A stretch of DNA of 52,286 nucleotides from Myxococcaceae bacterium (GTDB lineage: Bacteria; Myxococcota; Myxococcia; Myxococcales; Myxococcaceae): contig SECN01000017.1 in assembly GCA_004173515.1 (NCBI GenBank), positions 1 to 52,286 on the forward strand, read 5' to 3'. A program made the translations under genes and the position numbers. Under the pieces are notes generated by a model. That model was not told where the DNA came from. It did no database searches and worked only from the letters and a program-made list of their open reading frames with translations. Positions 19,001-27,331 of the stretch are shown here, one piece after another (position 1 is the stretch's first letter; every line of letters starts with the position of its first letter).

Positions 19001-19460
19001 CACGGGGAGGCAGGATGGCGACTACACGGTGCTGTTCCACTGCGCCGACACCGGTGGCCTCGCGAGCACCCCGGTGACCCGGACGGTGATCGCGGACAAC
19101 ACCGGCCCCGCATTCATCGCCTCCATGTTCGGCGGTGCGCGCTCGTATCTCATCAACGCGGAGAATGTGTCGGACCCCCGGGGAATCAGCTCCGTCTGGA
19201 TGAGCACGCTGTTCGGTCTGTCCTTCAGCGTCATGCTGACGCAGCCCCCCTACTCCGTGCAATGGACCCTCCCACCCAACATCAACATCACCTCGGGCGC
19301 GCTGATCTCCTTCCTTGCCATCGACACCTGGGGAAATGAGACCTTGGGCGCCTTCGTGTGTCCGGTGAACACGAATTCGACCGTGAATGCGTACGCGCTT
19401 TGTACCCCCATGCCGGCCTGGGCTCCGCCCCAGGTGGAGCCAGCCTTCAAGGACCCTTGA
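16053..19460 (+). CDS. Thermolysin-type (gluzincin) metalloprotease with C-terminal Ig-like repeats
   Basis: 1135 residues; ATG 16053 with GGGGAG upstream. A lipoprotein-type signal (VVVLSSC, Cys18) is followed by a propeptide with an FTP/PepSY-like pattern (about 35-200). The catalytic domain has HELGH (376-380) and the third zinc ligand in NEGTGDIFG (Glu406), as in M4/M36 proteases, where Glu377 is the catalytic base. From about 590 on there are at least five Ig-like domains, each opening with a D-x-T-x-P motif (DKTGPTASV, DNTRPTVTM, DLTPPQVTA, DVTPPVITS, DNTGPAFIA). It should be an extracellular or surface protease for degrading protein, with the repeats as spacer or adhesive parts. It has its own promoter region. 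Confidence 0.88.
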   Translation: MRFRRWLPFSLVVVLSSCNAAEVESESSEGEKPQAQAQAERLASERGFSLQEVTLVPAPEGAGNRHTLHFKGVPVWGLEAKTLNGRTLFTNARFEPASPVDTEPRITPAQAEVAVLEAMKDTSARVEDLRLVLLPQMEHRQGKDALLPASGRANAVHFERVVTGMRLIYRLRLATGTGPEWTRSWSAQVDAHSGQVLRWEPLEVNALQALPPLGTFRNATGSGAYAGTFTFPTRYDTDEGLYLLQDERTNTYVAYSKPSESGTTAIEPYESEDASFGNGQLFNTNNDVLSANGETAAVDALHAVNLAWSVYETFLSRSGPTGLGYGMNIRVHQPSNNATYSPHPTRPTVMIGYAGLMFPPGNNPRAPLATADIVGHELGHDFFMREVAGNPVNFPAEPSELQGMNEGTGDIFGFITELGRDTVRARRPLSGIDTTTLKPSNLSLGEDAGLIERNILTPQYPEWFKYIGNEPAHRAGGPLGRMFLLLAYGCTPMPTSGIPGPWNCALVPDGFAGLGPAEALRVWGLAVQSLPMGADYVQARQSALAAAETRDVASGGSRKRAVASAFAAINVGFPPDSTPPLTTLSCLQVDLDLECSGTIADAELPNQYNRAPQLVVDGGALTVTLSGWNFTQRLPGTALASGTHSIQLKAWDFWNNQATRTVSVVLDKTGPTASVTRSGHPKEPRLSVTASDSSGVLLVEFKKGAQDIVPAVFSPPYDALFATSTWTDGTHDLTINVFDVYGNVTVLHHALKVDNTRPTVTMTVSGSVPPFSVNASVSDASEVTRVDFKMDLLVFATRTNNATAYQAQYSPSDPLSHNLHVEVTDAFGNKGVAMVAAPRDLTPPQVTASKTQVGSIVRLQVGTSDTCDIQYPYSLYVDANLVAQPTTPGYLLEFGASMAGGPHMFQALVRDRCGNLTNFQTVFVKDVTPPVITSVLRDDSQPKKPKFTVQCTDDEAVHHVEMRENGVVKQTDTLAPYEFVVDTTGRQDGDYTVLFHCADTGGLASTPVTRTVIADNTGPAFIASMFGGARSYLINAENVSDPRGISSVWMSTLFGLSFSVMLTQPPYSVQWTLPPNINITSGALISFLAIDTWGNETLGAFVCPVNTNSTVNAYALCTPMPAWAPPQVEPAFKDP

Positions 19461-19481
19461 GCCACGAGTGAGCCGTCGGCG

Positions 19482-20888
19482 TCAGCGCTTCGCCTCGACC
19501 CGCAGTCGCTCGTCGCGAAGCGCCTCGCCCTTCAGGAAGCTCTTCATCCGCTCGAGGATGCGAGGGTCCGACTGGAAGAGGCCGTCATGTCCCGCCCCCT
19601 CGAGCACCAGGTGCACGGCCTGGGAGAGCCCGGGGCGCAGCGCCTCCGCGTTGTCCGGGCTCGTGCGCCCATCCAGGGTGCCGCTGATGAGGAGCACGGG
19701 CACCGCGGCCGTCAGCGGGCCTCGGAAGGAATCGCCCAGGTCGCTCACGCCGGGCACATCCTGCGCCCGCAGTGCGCCCGGGTTGACGCTGCCACCGAGC
19801 AGGGCCTTCGACGCCTCGCTCTTGATGAGGGCGTGTCGCGCCGGGCTCACGCCGGAGGCCGCATCCATGGCGAGCGGCATCGGTCGCAGCATCCCTTCGC
19901 GCAGCATGCCGGCGAAGGGCGCCATCGGCTCGTAGTCTCCGGCCTCCAGCGCCGGGAGCAGGGCGAGGAAGCGCCGGAAGGTGGCGGGATCCCTCAGGGA
20001 CTCGAAGGTGGCGCACTGGAGGTCGAAGGGGCTGACCGTCCAGGTGCGGCGCTCCCCCTTCGCCGGGTCCGTGAATGCAACGGTGCGAGGCTCGCGACGC
20101 AGCGACTTGAGCAGCTTCGCCAGCCGCGCCTTCAGGCCCGGTCCGCGCTCGCCCTCGGCGCGCAGCACGGCCTCCCATCTGTCGAGCAGCGCCTCCGTGT
20201 GGGCAGGCCGCTTCCAGGTGTCGTCCGGTCCCTCGATGCCCGCGAGGAGGATGTGGTCCACCCGCTGTGGGTGGCGCCGCAGGTAGGCGAGGCCCAGGTG
20301 GGTGCCGTAGCTGATGCCCCAGAGGTTGAGCTTCGGTGCGCCCAGCGCCTGGCGCAGCACCTCAAGGTCTTCGGCGCTCTCCACCGTGGTGTACGCGCCC
20401 AGGTCCACGCCGGCCGCCGTCCAGGTGCGGCCCGCCTCCGCTGCGGCCTTCTTCATCGTGGTGTCGAGCACCGCCGCGTCCATGCGCTGCTCCAGCGGGA
20501 CCGCCCAGCGATGCGTCAGCTCGGGATGGGGATCCGACTCGCCGGTGCCGCGCTGATCCAACGCGATGACATCCGCCACCTCGCGCAGGGCGAGGAACAG
20601 CTCGAAGCGGCCATGGCGCGCGGCATCGATGCCGGAGCCGCCCGGCCCCCCGGCCAGGTACACGATGGGTGCCGCGGGCGACGGGTTCGTGCTCTTGAAG
20701 CGCACGAAGCGCAGGGGCAGGCCCGGGCCCTCCGGCCGAGCGTGACGCTGGGGCACCGTGAGGGTGCCCAGTTCGGCCTGAACGCCGCGACCGTCGCGGG
20801 CCTGGAAGGTGTGAGGCCGCAGTTCCAGGCCCTGGGCCCGGGCAAGAGACAACGGAAGGGTGAGGGCAAGCAGGAGCACGGCGCGCAT
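19482..20888 (-). CDS. Secreted S33-family alpha/beta hydrolase (tripeptidyl/prolyl aminopeptidase-like)
   Basis: 468 residues with a Sec signal (MRAVLLLALTLPLSLARAQG). Hallmarks of S33 peptidases: oxyanion GGPGGSG (80-86), DQRGTGES (111-118), nucleophile GISYGTHL with Ser193, an acid in SGTLDGRTSPDN and the catalytic His in GAGHDGLF. Members release N-terminal tri- or dipeptides or prolines. A periplasmic or secreted role in peptide use fits the neighbouring large protease, with which it is convergent. Length and the C-terminal TAP-like region fit the tripeptidyl aminopeptidase branch; the substrate is inferred. Confidence 0.85.
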   Translation of the reverse strand: MRAVLLLALTLPLSLARAQGLELRPHTFQARDGRGVQAELGTLTVPQRHARPEGPGLPLRFVRFKSTNPSPAAPIVYLAGGPGGSGIDAARHGRFELFLALREVADVIALDQRGTGESDPHPELTHRWAVPLEQRMDAAVLDTTMKKAAAEAGRTWTAAGVDLGAYTTVESAEDLEVLRQALGAPKLNLWGISYGTHLGLAYLRRHPQRVDHILLAGIEGPDDTWKRPAHTEALLDRWEAVLRAEGERGPGLKARLAKLLKSLRREPRTVAFTDPAKGERRTWTVSPFDLQCATFESLRDPATFRRFLALLPALEAGDYEPMAPFAGMLREGMLRPMPLAMDAASGVSPARHALIKSEASKALLGGSVNPGALRAQDVPGVSDLGDSFRGPLTAAVPVLLISGTLDGRTSPDNAEALRPGLSQAVHLVLEGAGHDGLFQSDPRILERMKSFLKGEALRDERLRVEAKR

Positions 20889-21022
20889 GGCGTTCCTTCG
20901 AGAAGGGATTCAACCCGGAGGATGCGGTGGGCAGCACGGCGCGTGGGCTGCCGGTCGCCCAACGTCTCGCGGCGTCGCCGGAGTGCGCGTGGGGCGACAC
21001 CAGGCTGCGTATGCTGGGGCCC

Positions 21023-22717
21023 ATGATGTCCTCCGCCCTCTTCGCGGGATGCTTCGCGCTCTCGCTCGCCGCCTCGGCCGCGCTGCCCTCCGCGCGACAG
21101 GGACAGGTGCAGGTGAACGCGGACGACCTCCCCCCGGAGGTCGCGCTCTCCGAGGACGCACGGGGCTGGCGCACGGTGGCGACCCACCAGTTGAACGAAG
21201 GGACGGGCCCCTACTGGTTGCGCGCACAGGTGGACGTGCCCCCCCGTGAAGTCGGAGCCCCGACGCCTGCCCTCTTCCTGTCGGTGCTCGGGTCGTGGGA
21301 GGCCTGGTGGGACGGCAGGCCCCTGGGCCGCAATGGACGGGTGGGGCGGACGCCTTCGGACGAGGTGCCAGGACGCGTCGATGCCCTGCTCCCGCTTCCG
21401 CCCGAGCTCAGCGCGCCGGGCCCTCACGTGCTGACGATGCGCATCTCCGCGCACCGGCTCGGCTTCCAGCCCGTGGGCACCCTCCACCACATGCGGGTGG
21501 GCGAGGCCGCGTCCCTCGCCCAGGCGCGGATCCTCGGCCTGGTGCCGGCCCTCTGCATGCTGGGCGCACTGGTGATGATGGGGCTCTACCACCTCGCGCG
21601 CGTGCGGCTCGCTCACGGCCAGCTCGCCACGCGCCTGCTCGGCGTGCTGTGCCTCGCCGCCGCGGCGCTCGTCCTGCTGGAAGCGTGGCGCGGGCTCGCC
21701 AACTATCCCTACCCACAGCACGCGGTGCGGCTGCGATTGCAGGCGGTGGCCGTGCTGGCGGTGGCGGCGCTGCTGCCAGCGACCGTGCACGCGGCCTTCG
21801 GCGAGCCACGCCGCTGGCTGCGGTGGATGGGACTCGGCCTGGGGCTGCTCTCGCTCGCCTTCGTCCCGGGCTTCGATGGCAAGAACAGCGTCGCGCTCGG
21901 GGCCGCGCTCATCGTCTCCACGGCGCTCGCCGTGCGCGCGTGGCGCCGAGGGGAACCGGGGGGAGCCCTGGGAGCGCTGGCGGGGCTTGGTTTCGCCGGG
22001 ACACTCTACCTGTTGGAGCCCTGGGGCTTCTCCGAGCGCGGCTTCTTCCTCGCCTTCGGAGGGCTCCTGCTCTGCCTCACGGCGGTGCATGCCCGGCAGC
22101 AGCGCCGTCAGCAGGAGCGGTTCGAGAACGCGACGCGCGCCGCGGAGCGCCTGCAACTGGAGTTGCTCAAGCGCAGCCTGCAGCCGCACTTCCTGATGAA
22201 CACGCTGGGTGCGCTGAGTGAGTGGGTGGAGACGGAGCCCGCGCAGGCCGTGCGCTTCATCGAGGCCCTGGGCACGGCGTACCGGCACCTGCTGGCCGTC
22301 TCCGGTGAGCGCACCATTCCGCTCGCTCGCGAGCTGGAGCTGTGCCGCGCCCATCTGGAGGTCATGGGCTGCCGACAGGGCACGGCCTTCCACCTGGAGA
22401 CCGAGGGCGTGGACCTGGAAGCCCCCGTCCCCCCTGCCCTGCTGCACACGCTGCTGGAGAACGCCTTCAGCCACAACCGCTACGTCTCGCCCCACACCTT
22501 CCGGCTCGAAGGCAGCCTCATCGCCGGGGGTGCGCGGCCACGTCGGCGCTACGTCTTCCTCGCGCCGGTGGGCACGGGCACGCGCCAGGGTGGCGGTGAA
22601 GGCACCGGCGCGCGCTACCTGCGCGCGCGCCTGGAGGAGGCCTTCCCCGGTGCGTGGCGGCTCGAGGATGGGCCGACGGCGGCGGGGTGGATGACGCGGG
22701 TGGAGGTGCCGGCATGA
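21023..22717 (+). CDS. LytS-type membrane sensor histidine kinase
   Basis: 564 residues from the double ATG at 21023. A signal/first helix (SSALFAGCFALSLAASAALP) is followed by a jelly-roll-like sensor region (PYWLRAQVDVP, SVLGSWEAWWDGRPLG), then about seven hydrophobic helices (residues ~165-360), the layout of 7TMR-DISM sensors. The kinase part has LKRSLQPHFLMNTLG with the phospho-accepting His389 and an N box LLENAFSHNR. The usual DNGxG box is not evident; the matching region reads APVGTGTRQGGGEGTG. It overlaps the next gene by ATGA, so sensor and regulator are coupled. Signal unknown. Confidence 0.85.
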   Translation: MMSSALFAGCFALSLAASAALPSARQGQVQVNADDLPPEVALSEDARGWRTVATHQLNEGTGPYWLRAQVDVPPREVGAPTPALFLSVLGSWEAWWDGRPLGRNGRVGRTPSDEVPGRVDALLPLPPELSAPGPHVLTMRISAHRLGFQPVGTLHHMRVGEAASLAQARILGLVPALCMLGALVMMGLYHLARVRLAHGQLATRLLGVLCLAAAALVLLEAWRGLANYPYPQHAVRLRLQAVAVLAVAALLPATVHAAFGEPRRWLRWMGLGLGLLSLAFVPGFDGKNSVALGAALIVSTALAVRAWRRGEPGGALGALAGLGFAGTLYLLEPWGFSERGFFLAFGGLLLCLTAVHARQQRRQQERFENATRAAERLQLELLKRSLQPHFLMNTLGALSEWVETEPAQAVRFIEALGTAYRHLLAVSGERTIPLARELELCRAHLEVMGCRQGTAFHLETEGVDLEAPVPPALLHTLLENAFSHNRYVSPHTFRLEGSLIAGGARPRRRYVFLAPVGTGTRQGGGEGTGARYLRARLEEAFPGAWRLEDGPTAAGWMTRVEVPA

Positions 22718-23406
22718 GGCTGCTCATCGTGGAGGACGAGCCGTTGGCGGCGCGCCGCCTCGCCCGGCTGTGCGAGCAGCAACTGGGGCCGGGCACCCCA
22801 CCCCCGCGCGTCCGCGCGAGTCTGGACGAGGCGCGCGAGCTGCTCGCGGAGCACACCGTGGACGTGCTGCTGCTGGACCTGAACCTCTCGGGCGAGGACG
22901 GCTTCGCGCTGCTCACGGAGGCGGCCGCGGGCGCATTCCAGGCCGTGGTGGTCTCCGCGAACACCGACCAGGCGCTGCGCGCCTTCGAGCTGGGGGTGCT
23001 GGACTTCATCCCCAAGCCCTACACGCCGGAGCGGCTCGCACTCGCGCTCGCCCGCGTGGGAAGCCGCGCGGCCATTGCCTTGCGCTCCCTGGCGGTGAGG
23101 AAGGGCGGAGGCGTGGTCCTCGTGCCCCTGGACTCCGTCGCATACATCCGGGGCGCGGGCGACTACGCCGAGCTGGTCCTGCGCGGCGGTGGCACCGAGC
23201 TGAGCGAGAAGAGTCTGGAGCGGCTCGAGCAGCTGCTGCCCGCCGACTTCCTTCGCATCCACCGCTCGTATCTCGTCCGCGCGACGGACATCCGCGAGCT
23301 CGTCGCCTCGGAGGGCTCGCGCACCGAGGTGGAGCTGAGGGACGGCACCCGGCTGCCGGTGGGCCGCAGCCGACTGGGAGCGCTGCGCAAGCGACTGGAC
23401 GCGTAG
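22714..23406 (+). CDS. LytTR-family response regulator
   Basis: 230 residues. Receiver domain (1-115): acidic pair in LLIVEDEP, phospho-acceptor Asp55 in DVLLLDLNLSGEDG, Ser81 and Lys101 in FIPKPYTPERL. C-terminal LytTR DNA-binding domain (about 130-230): VPLDSVAYIRGAGDYAELV, SLERLEQLLPADFLRIHRSY, and the closing PVGRSRLGALRKRL. It is coupled by an ATGA overlap to the LytS-type kinase. Such pairs control envelope or exported-protein genes; the target here is unknown, though a secreted S33 peptidase is divergent from the kinase. Confidence 0.93.
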   Translation: MRLLIVEDEPLAARRLARLCEQQLGPGTPPPRVRASLDEARELLAEHTVDVLLLDLNLSGEDGFALLTEAAAGAFQAVVVSANTDQALRAFELGVLDFIPKPYTPERLALALARVGSRAAIALRSLAVRKGGGVVLVPLDSVAYIRGAGDYAELVLRGGGTELSEKSLERLEQLLPADFLRIHRSYLVRATDIRELVASEGSRTEVELRDGTRLPVGRSRLGALRKRLDA

Positions 23407-23460
23407 GCCCTACCGTGCGCCGGCTTCATCGACCCCGGAGGGGCCCTGTAGACTGGGGTC

Positions 23461-24495
23461 ATGTCCTCTCGCGTGGCCTCATCCGTTCTGTTGCTCGTCT
23501 TCGTGCTGCCGTGGACGGCCGCCGTGGGGCTCATCGACGTCTTCGCCAGCGCCCACATGGTCCGTCAGGCCGAGGCCGCGAGCTGGCCCTCCGTGCAGGG
23601 CACCATCACCCGGAGCGAGGTGGAGGCGGTGCGCTCGAAGGGCATCAAGTACAGCTTCAAGGTGGCCTACACCTATTCCGTCGACGGGCAGCGCTACGAG
23701 GGCAGCAAGCACCGCTCCTCTTCATGGCGCACGAGCGACCCCGGGGACGCGGAGGAACTGGTGGCGCGCTACCCCCTCGGGACCCGTGTCCCCGTGTACT
23801 ACCAGCCCGATCAACCCTCGGAGGCGTTGTTGCAGCCGGGCTTGGGGAGTTCGGACCTGTTCCTGCTCATGGTCCTGCTGCCCTTCCACCTGGTGGCGCT
23901 CTGGCTGGGCGCCATGGTGGTGCAGGGCTTCAAGCCGGAGCCGCCGCTCCTGTCCACCTTCGTCCGGGAGGACGGCAGTGAGTGCGTGACGCTCGATGCG
24001 CCGTCGCCGGCCACCTGGATGTTCCTGGCATGGGGAGGCTCCGCCCTGGTGTGCGTCGTGATGGGAGGAGCCATGGGGGCGTTCATCGCGCCGCTGCCCG
24101 TGAGCGTGGGGGCCTGGGCGGTGGTCATCGCCTGCGGTGTGCTCGCCGGGCGGTGGGCGCGCGCACGGCGAAAGGCCGGGCACTTCGACCTGTGCCTCCA
24201 CGCCCAGACGCGAAGCCTCTCCCTGCCGCCCTTCTCCGGCCGGAAGCACCGGCTCGACGTCCGGTGGCGTGACGTGCGGTCGCTCCGCGTCGACCCCCAG
24301 GTTCGCCTGCGCAACGGGAAGCAGAGGACCCGCTACCCTCTCACGCTCGGGCTCTCCACCGCGGGCGGAGAGGTACGACAGGAACCCATCGCCGATTTCA
24401 CCCGCCAGGACCAGGCGGAGGCAATGGCAGACTGGCTGCGCACGCACCTCGAGGTTGACGAGGCCGCCGCGGACAGCCGCGTCATGCTACGGTGA
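23461..24495 (+). CDS. DUF3592-containing membrane protein
   Basis: 344 residues. The first helix (ASSVLLLVFVLPWTAAVGLI) is followed by a DUF3592-like beta domain (SWPSVQGTITRSEVE, YSFKVAYTYSVDGQRYEGS, RYPLGTRVPVYYQPDQPSEALL). Two or three further helices follow (LFLLMVLLPFHLVALWLGAM; WMFLAWGGSALVCVVMGGAM; VGAWAVVIACGVLAG), then a cytoplasmic tail with DVRWRDVRSLRVDP. DUF3592 proteins have no settled role. It sits 54 bases after the response-regulator stop and may share that transcript. Confidence 0.8.
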   Translation: MSSRVASSVLLLVFVLPWTAAVGLIDVFASAHMVRQAEAASWPSVQGTITRSEVEAVRSKGIKYSFKVAYTYSVDGQRYEGSKHRSSSWRTSDPGDAEELVARYPLGTRVPVYYQPDQPSEALLQPGLGSSDLFLLMVLLPFHLVALWLGAMVVQGFKPEPPLLSTFVREDGSECVTLDAPSPATWMFLAWGGSALVCVVMGGAMGAFIAPLPVSVGAWAVVIACGVLAGRWARARRKAGHFDLCLHAQTRSLSLPPFSGRKHRLDVRWRDVRSLRVDPQVRLRNGKQRTRYPLTLGLSTAGGEVRQEPIADFTRQDQAEAMADWLRTHLEVDEAAADSRVMLR

Positions 24496-24612
24496 GGGGC
24501 GCCGCTCGCGGGACTGTGATGCGATTTCCGAACCGAGCCTTTGTAGCTTGACTAGCTGATCGTGTCCGCCTTCCCCGAGCGGCGCTCCCTCCCCATGAAG
24601 GGTGAACCTCCG

Positions 24613-26094
24613 ATGGACATCGCGGGAGCACGCGCCGAGCAGGTTGCCCGTGAGGACCTGGTCATGTTCGTCAACGCGTGCTTCTCGTGCACCGGGCAAC
24701 GCGAGTTCTACAACGACGGACGCGGGCAGGCGGTGTCCATCGAGTTCCTGCACGCCTACATCCTGGGCAACTACCGCCGCCTCTACACGCGCACGCTGGC
24801 CGCGGGCATCAACCACTTCAATCAGGCGCAGATCCTCCTCAACCTGCTGGCGAGCGGAAAGCAGACCGCGTCCGTGGACCGGCACGAGGAGGGCGCGCTC
24901 ATCGCGGCGGCGCTCCGGGCCCTGCCGCCCCAGCGGGCCTACCGGGTGCTGGACGTGCTGCGGGAGCGGCGCATCAACAACCGCCGCTCCCGCGCCATCG
25001 TGCGCGAGTTCCTGAAGGGGCGCGCGGACCTGCACTTCGACGCGGTGAAGTATCGCTCCAAGCTGCGCGCCGCCGTGGCGCACGGCCACCTCAAGCTGCC
25101 CGGAGAGCTCAACGCCTTCCTCTTCCACGGCTGGCGCAAGCGCGTGTTCCAGGCCCCCCTGCTGGAGACGTTCCGCAAGGCCCACTACGACGCCTCCGCC
25201 CTCTTCGAATTGCCCTACACCGTCGCCGAGGGGCTCGCCGCGAAGCACCAGCTCTCCCGGGACGTCTTCCTGCGGAAGATCGAGCCGCGCCTCACCGCCG
25301 CCGAGCGGCTGCGATTGCAGGGCTCGGCCACGCGCGCCCAGGGGGCCATCGCGCTGGACCTGGGGCGCACGCCGCTCACCCGGCTGGCGCTCTACGTGCT
25401 CTCCCTCCCCCTGGAGGCGCGACAGGAGCGGCTGGCGGAGCTGCACACGGCGCTCGAGCGGGCGGCGGTGAACAGCCTGCGCCGGGCCTCGGTGCCCCTG
25501 GGCCGGGTGGCCGCCGTGCTGGACAACAGCTACTCCGCCTCGGGCTCGAGCGAGAAGCGCCGCCGGCCCCTGGGAGTGGCGCTCGCGGCGCACTACCTGC
25601 TGGCCGCCACGGCGCGCGAATACCGCGCTTTCTGGATGCACCCCGCCGAGCACCCCCTGCTCGCGCGCGCCCAGGGCCAGACGGACCTCGCCACCCCGCT
25701 GCTGGACGCGCTGGACTGGAGGCCCGAGCTGGTGGTCGTCGTGTCGGATGGCTACGACAACGATCCCCCCAACGCCGTGGCCGAGGTCACCCGTTTGTTT
25801 CGCACGAAGCTGGACCCCGCCCGCCGCACCACCATCATCCACGCCAACCCCGTGTTCGCCTCGGAGCTCTACGCGCCTCGGGGAATCGGAACGCACGTGC
25901 CCACCGTGGGCGTGCGGGACGCGGAGGACCTGCCCACGGTGCTCGGCTTCGCGCGCTTCGCCGAGGGGGCCTCTCCGCTGGCGGAACTCGAGGACTACCT
26001 GGCGGCGCGCGTGCGGCGGATGCTCGAACACGCCCCCCGAAGCCCCGCAGGGACCGAGCCCCCGGAAGAGCCGCTCGACGAGGAGGTGGCATGA
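24613..26094 (+). CDS. TROVE-like alpha-helical protein with C-terminal vWA domain
   Basis: 493 residues from ATG 24613, with AAGGGTGA just upstream (ATG 24595 and GTG 24562 are in frame). The N-terminal 280 residues are helical repeats (ACFSCTGQREFYND, YRRLYTRTLAAGINHFNQ, RERRINNRRSRAIVREFLK) that loosely resemble TROVE/Ro60 modules. Residues 300-490 form a vWA domain with a full MIDAS: D304-N-S306-Y-S308 (LDNSYSAS), Thr357 in GQTDLATPL, Asp379 in VVVVSDGYDND. Ro60-type proteins bind misfolded or Y-like RNAs. No Y-RNA or RtcB is visible nearby. It is ATGA-coupled to the next gene, so the two are probably one system. The TROVE assignment is distant and inferred; vWA is firm. Confidence 0.75.
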   Translation: MDIAGARAEQVAREDLVMFVNACFSCTGQREFYNDGRGQAVSIEFLHAYILGNYRRLYTRTLAAGINHFNQAQILLNLLASGKQTASVDRHEEGALIAAALRALPPQRAYRVLDVLRERRINNRRSRAIVREFLKGRADLHFDAVKYRSKLRAAVAHGHLKLPGELNAFLFHGWRKRVFQAPLLETFRKAHYDASALFELPYTVAEGLAAKHQLSRDVFLRKIEPRLTAAERLRLQGSATRAQGAIALDLGRTPLTRLALYVLSLPLEARQERLAELHTALERAAVNSLRRASVPLGRVAAVLDNSYSASGSSEKRRRPLGVALAAHYLLAATAREYRAFWMHPAEHPLLARAQGQTDLATPLLDALDWRPELVVVVSDGYDNDPPNAVAEVTRLFRTKLDPARRTTIIHANPVFASELYAPRGIGTHVPTVGVRDAEDLPTVLGFARFAEGASPLAELEDYLAARVRRMLEHAPRSPAGTEPPEEPLDEEVA

Positions 26095-27281
26095 AGGAGG
26101 GCAACAAGAGCGCGGTGCGGCGGCTGCCGCTCACGGGGCTGCGGCTCGCGCCCTCACAGGTCTGGGGGAGCATCCGCCTGGTGCCCGTGCTGCGCGATGC
26201 CATCCCCGGAGACCTGCGCATCACCCGCAGGAGCTACGGCGAGGACGTGAGCGCCGTGTCGCTCCAGGGTGGGCTGATGGAATCCGGGCTCCACTACACC
26301 TCCTACGTCCCCCATGGCCTGGTGGTGGACTGGGACGACAAGGGCGCGGCGGTGACACCCGAGACCCGGCTGCGCAAGCCCCAGGGCAAGGAGGGCAAGA
26401 GCCTCAAGCACGGGCCCCTCTTCTCGACGCGGGTGTTGCACCGCATGGTGCACCGCGAGGACCGGAACCGGCTGCGGCTGCTGCCCATGCACCTGACGAT
26501 GGAGGGCTTCCTCGCGCTGTACTTCGGCGGGCCTGAGGTGGCGTGGAACGAGTACTCCCAGGAAGCCCTCTCCCACGGGCTCAACCCCCGGAGCGAGTGG
26601 GCCTTCTCGGGCTGGGCCAGCGCGGCCTTCGCGGAGGCGCTGCGCATCTTCGAGTTGCACGAGCGCCAGGTGGGCATGCTCATCTTCCAGGCGGACGCGC
26701 TGCTCTCCTGCGCCGTCGTCTCGCACCCCGAGGATTACCGCGCCCTGCACCGGGCCCTGCTCGAGGACTTCTACGGGGATCTGCTCGTGCAGTACGGCTT
26801 CCTGGGAGACGTCCCCGTGCTGGGGCTGGGCGTGGAAGATGCGCGGGTGAATTCGCTGAAGGACCTGCGGGCCGCCATCGAGCGCATGCGCGCGGACTGG
26901 GCGGACTTCATGGGCTTCATGGCCGAGGGCGTCATCGGCGCCGAGGTCCTCTTCGCCCCCGTCTACGAAGCCGGTCCCTTCCACCTCCAGCGCTTCATCA
27001 CGGGGCTGTCGCCCTCGGAGGAGAACCACATGGGCGAGGTCATCCTGCGCGACGACGGCACGGTCGAGTACCTCAAGACCTACCGGCTCTCGGCGGCGCA
27101 GACGCGCCGGGCCTACCTGCTCAAGCAGCTCGCGCAAGGCGGCTGGAACCTGGAGCGCACCGCCGAGCATCTCAAGACGACCCGGGACGAGCTCATCGTC
27201 CGACTGCGCAACGCGGGCTTCGGCTATCTCCTCAAGGAGCACGTCCTCAAGGCGGCCGAAGCCCGGCTCATGCGGCGTTGA
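26091..27281 (+). CDS. ARPP-like protein with C-terminal Fis-type helix-turn-helix
   Basis: 396 residues, starting inside the stop of the vWA gene (ATGA). The N-terminal part (LPLTGLRLAPSQVWGSIRLV, then VPVLRD and RSYGEDVSAVSLQGGLMES) recalls the ARPP-1 type domain (ARG- and rhodanese-phosphatase-associated), but I am unsure of the family. The middle (about 100-330) is a conserved-looking alpha/beta region with WAFSGWASAAFAEALRIFE and RMRADWADFMGF. The last 60 residues read as a helix-turn-helix of Fis/NtrC type: AQGGWNLERTAEHLKTTRDE, then LIVRLRNAGFGYLLKEHVL. The tail could bind DNA or RNA. The coupled TROVE/vWA partner suggests a two-protein stress, RNA or conflict module. Confidence 0.7.
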   Translation: MKEGNKSAVRRLPLTGLRLAPSQVWGSIRLVPVLRDAIPGDLRITRRSYGEDVSAVSLQGGLMESGLHYTSYVPHGLVVDWDDKGAAVTPETRLRKPQGKEGKSLKHGPLFSTRVLHRMVHREDRNRLRLLPMHLTMEGFLALYFGGPEVAWNEYSQEALSHGLNPRSEWAFSGWASAAFAEALRIFELHERQVGMLIFQADALLSCAVVSHPEDYRALHRALLEDFYGDLLVQYGFLGDVPVLGLGVEDARVNSLKDLRAAIERMRADWADFMGFMAEGVIGAEVLFAPVYEAGPFHLQRFITGLSPSEENHMGEVILRDDGTVEYLKTYRLSAAQTRRAYLLKQLAQGGWNLERTAEHLKTTRDELIVRLRNAGFGYLLKEHVLKAAEARLMRR

Positions 27282-27331
27282 GTGCTACGTCCCGGGCACC
27301 TGCCCGATGAAACGTTGGAGGACGGCCCGGC

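Noticed and set aside
24678..27281. An 867-residue plus-strand open frame spanning the vWA and ARPP-like genes
   Set aside because: Its first part is Arg/Ala/Gly-rich nonsense in the wrong frame; only its end coincides with the real ARPP-like gene, whose start is set by the ATGA overlap at 26091.
27294..27312. Small CGGGC/GCCCG hairpin between the ARPP-like and RCC1 genes
   Set aside because: Only a 5-base stem with no T-run; too weak to call a terminator.
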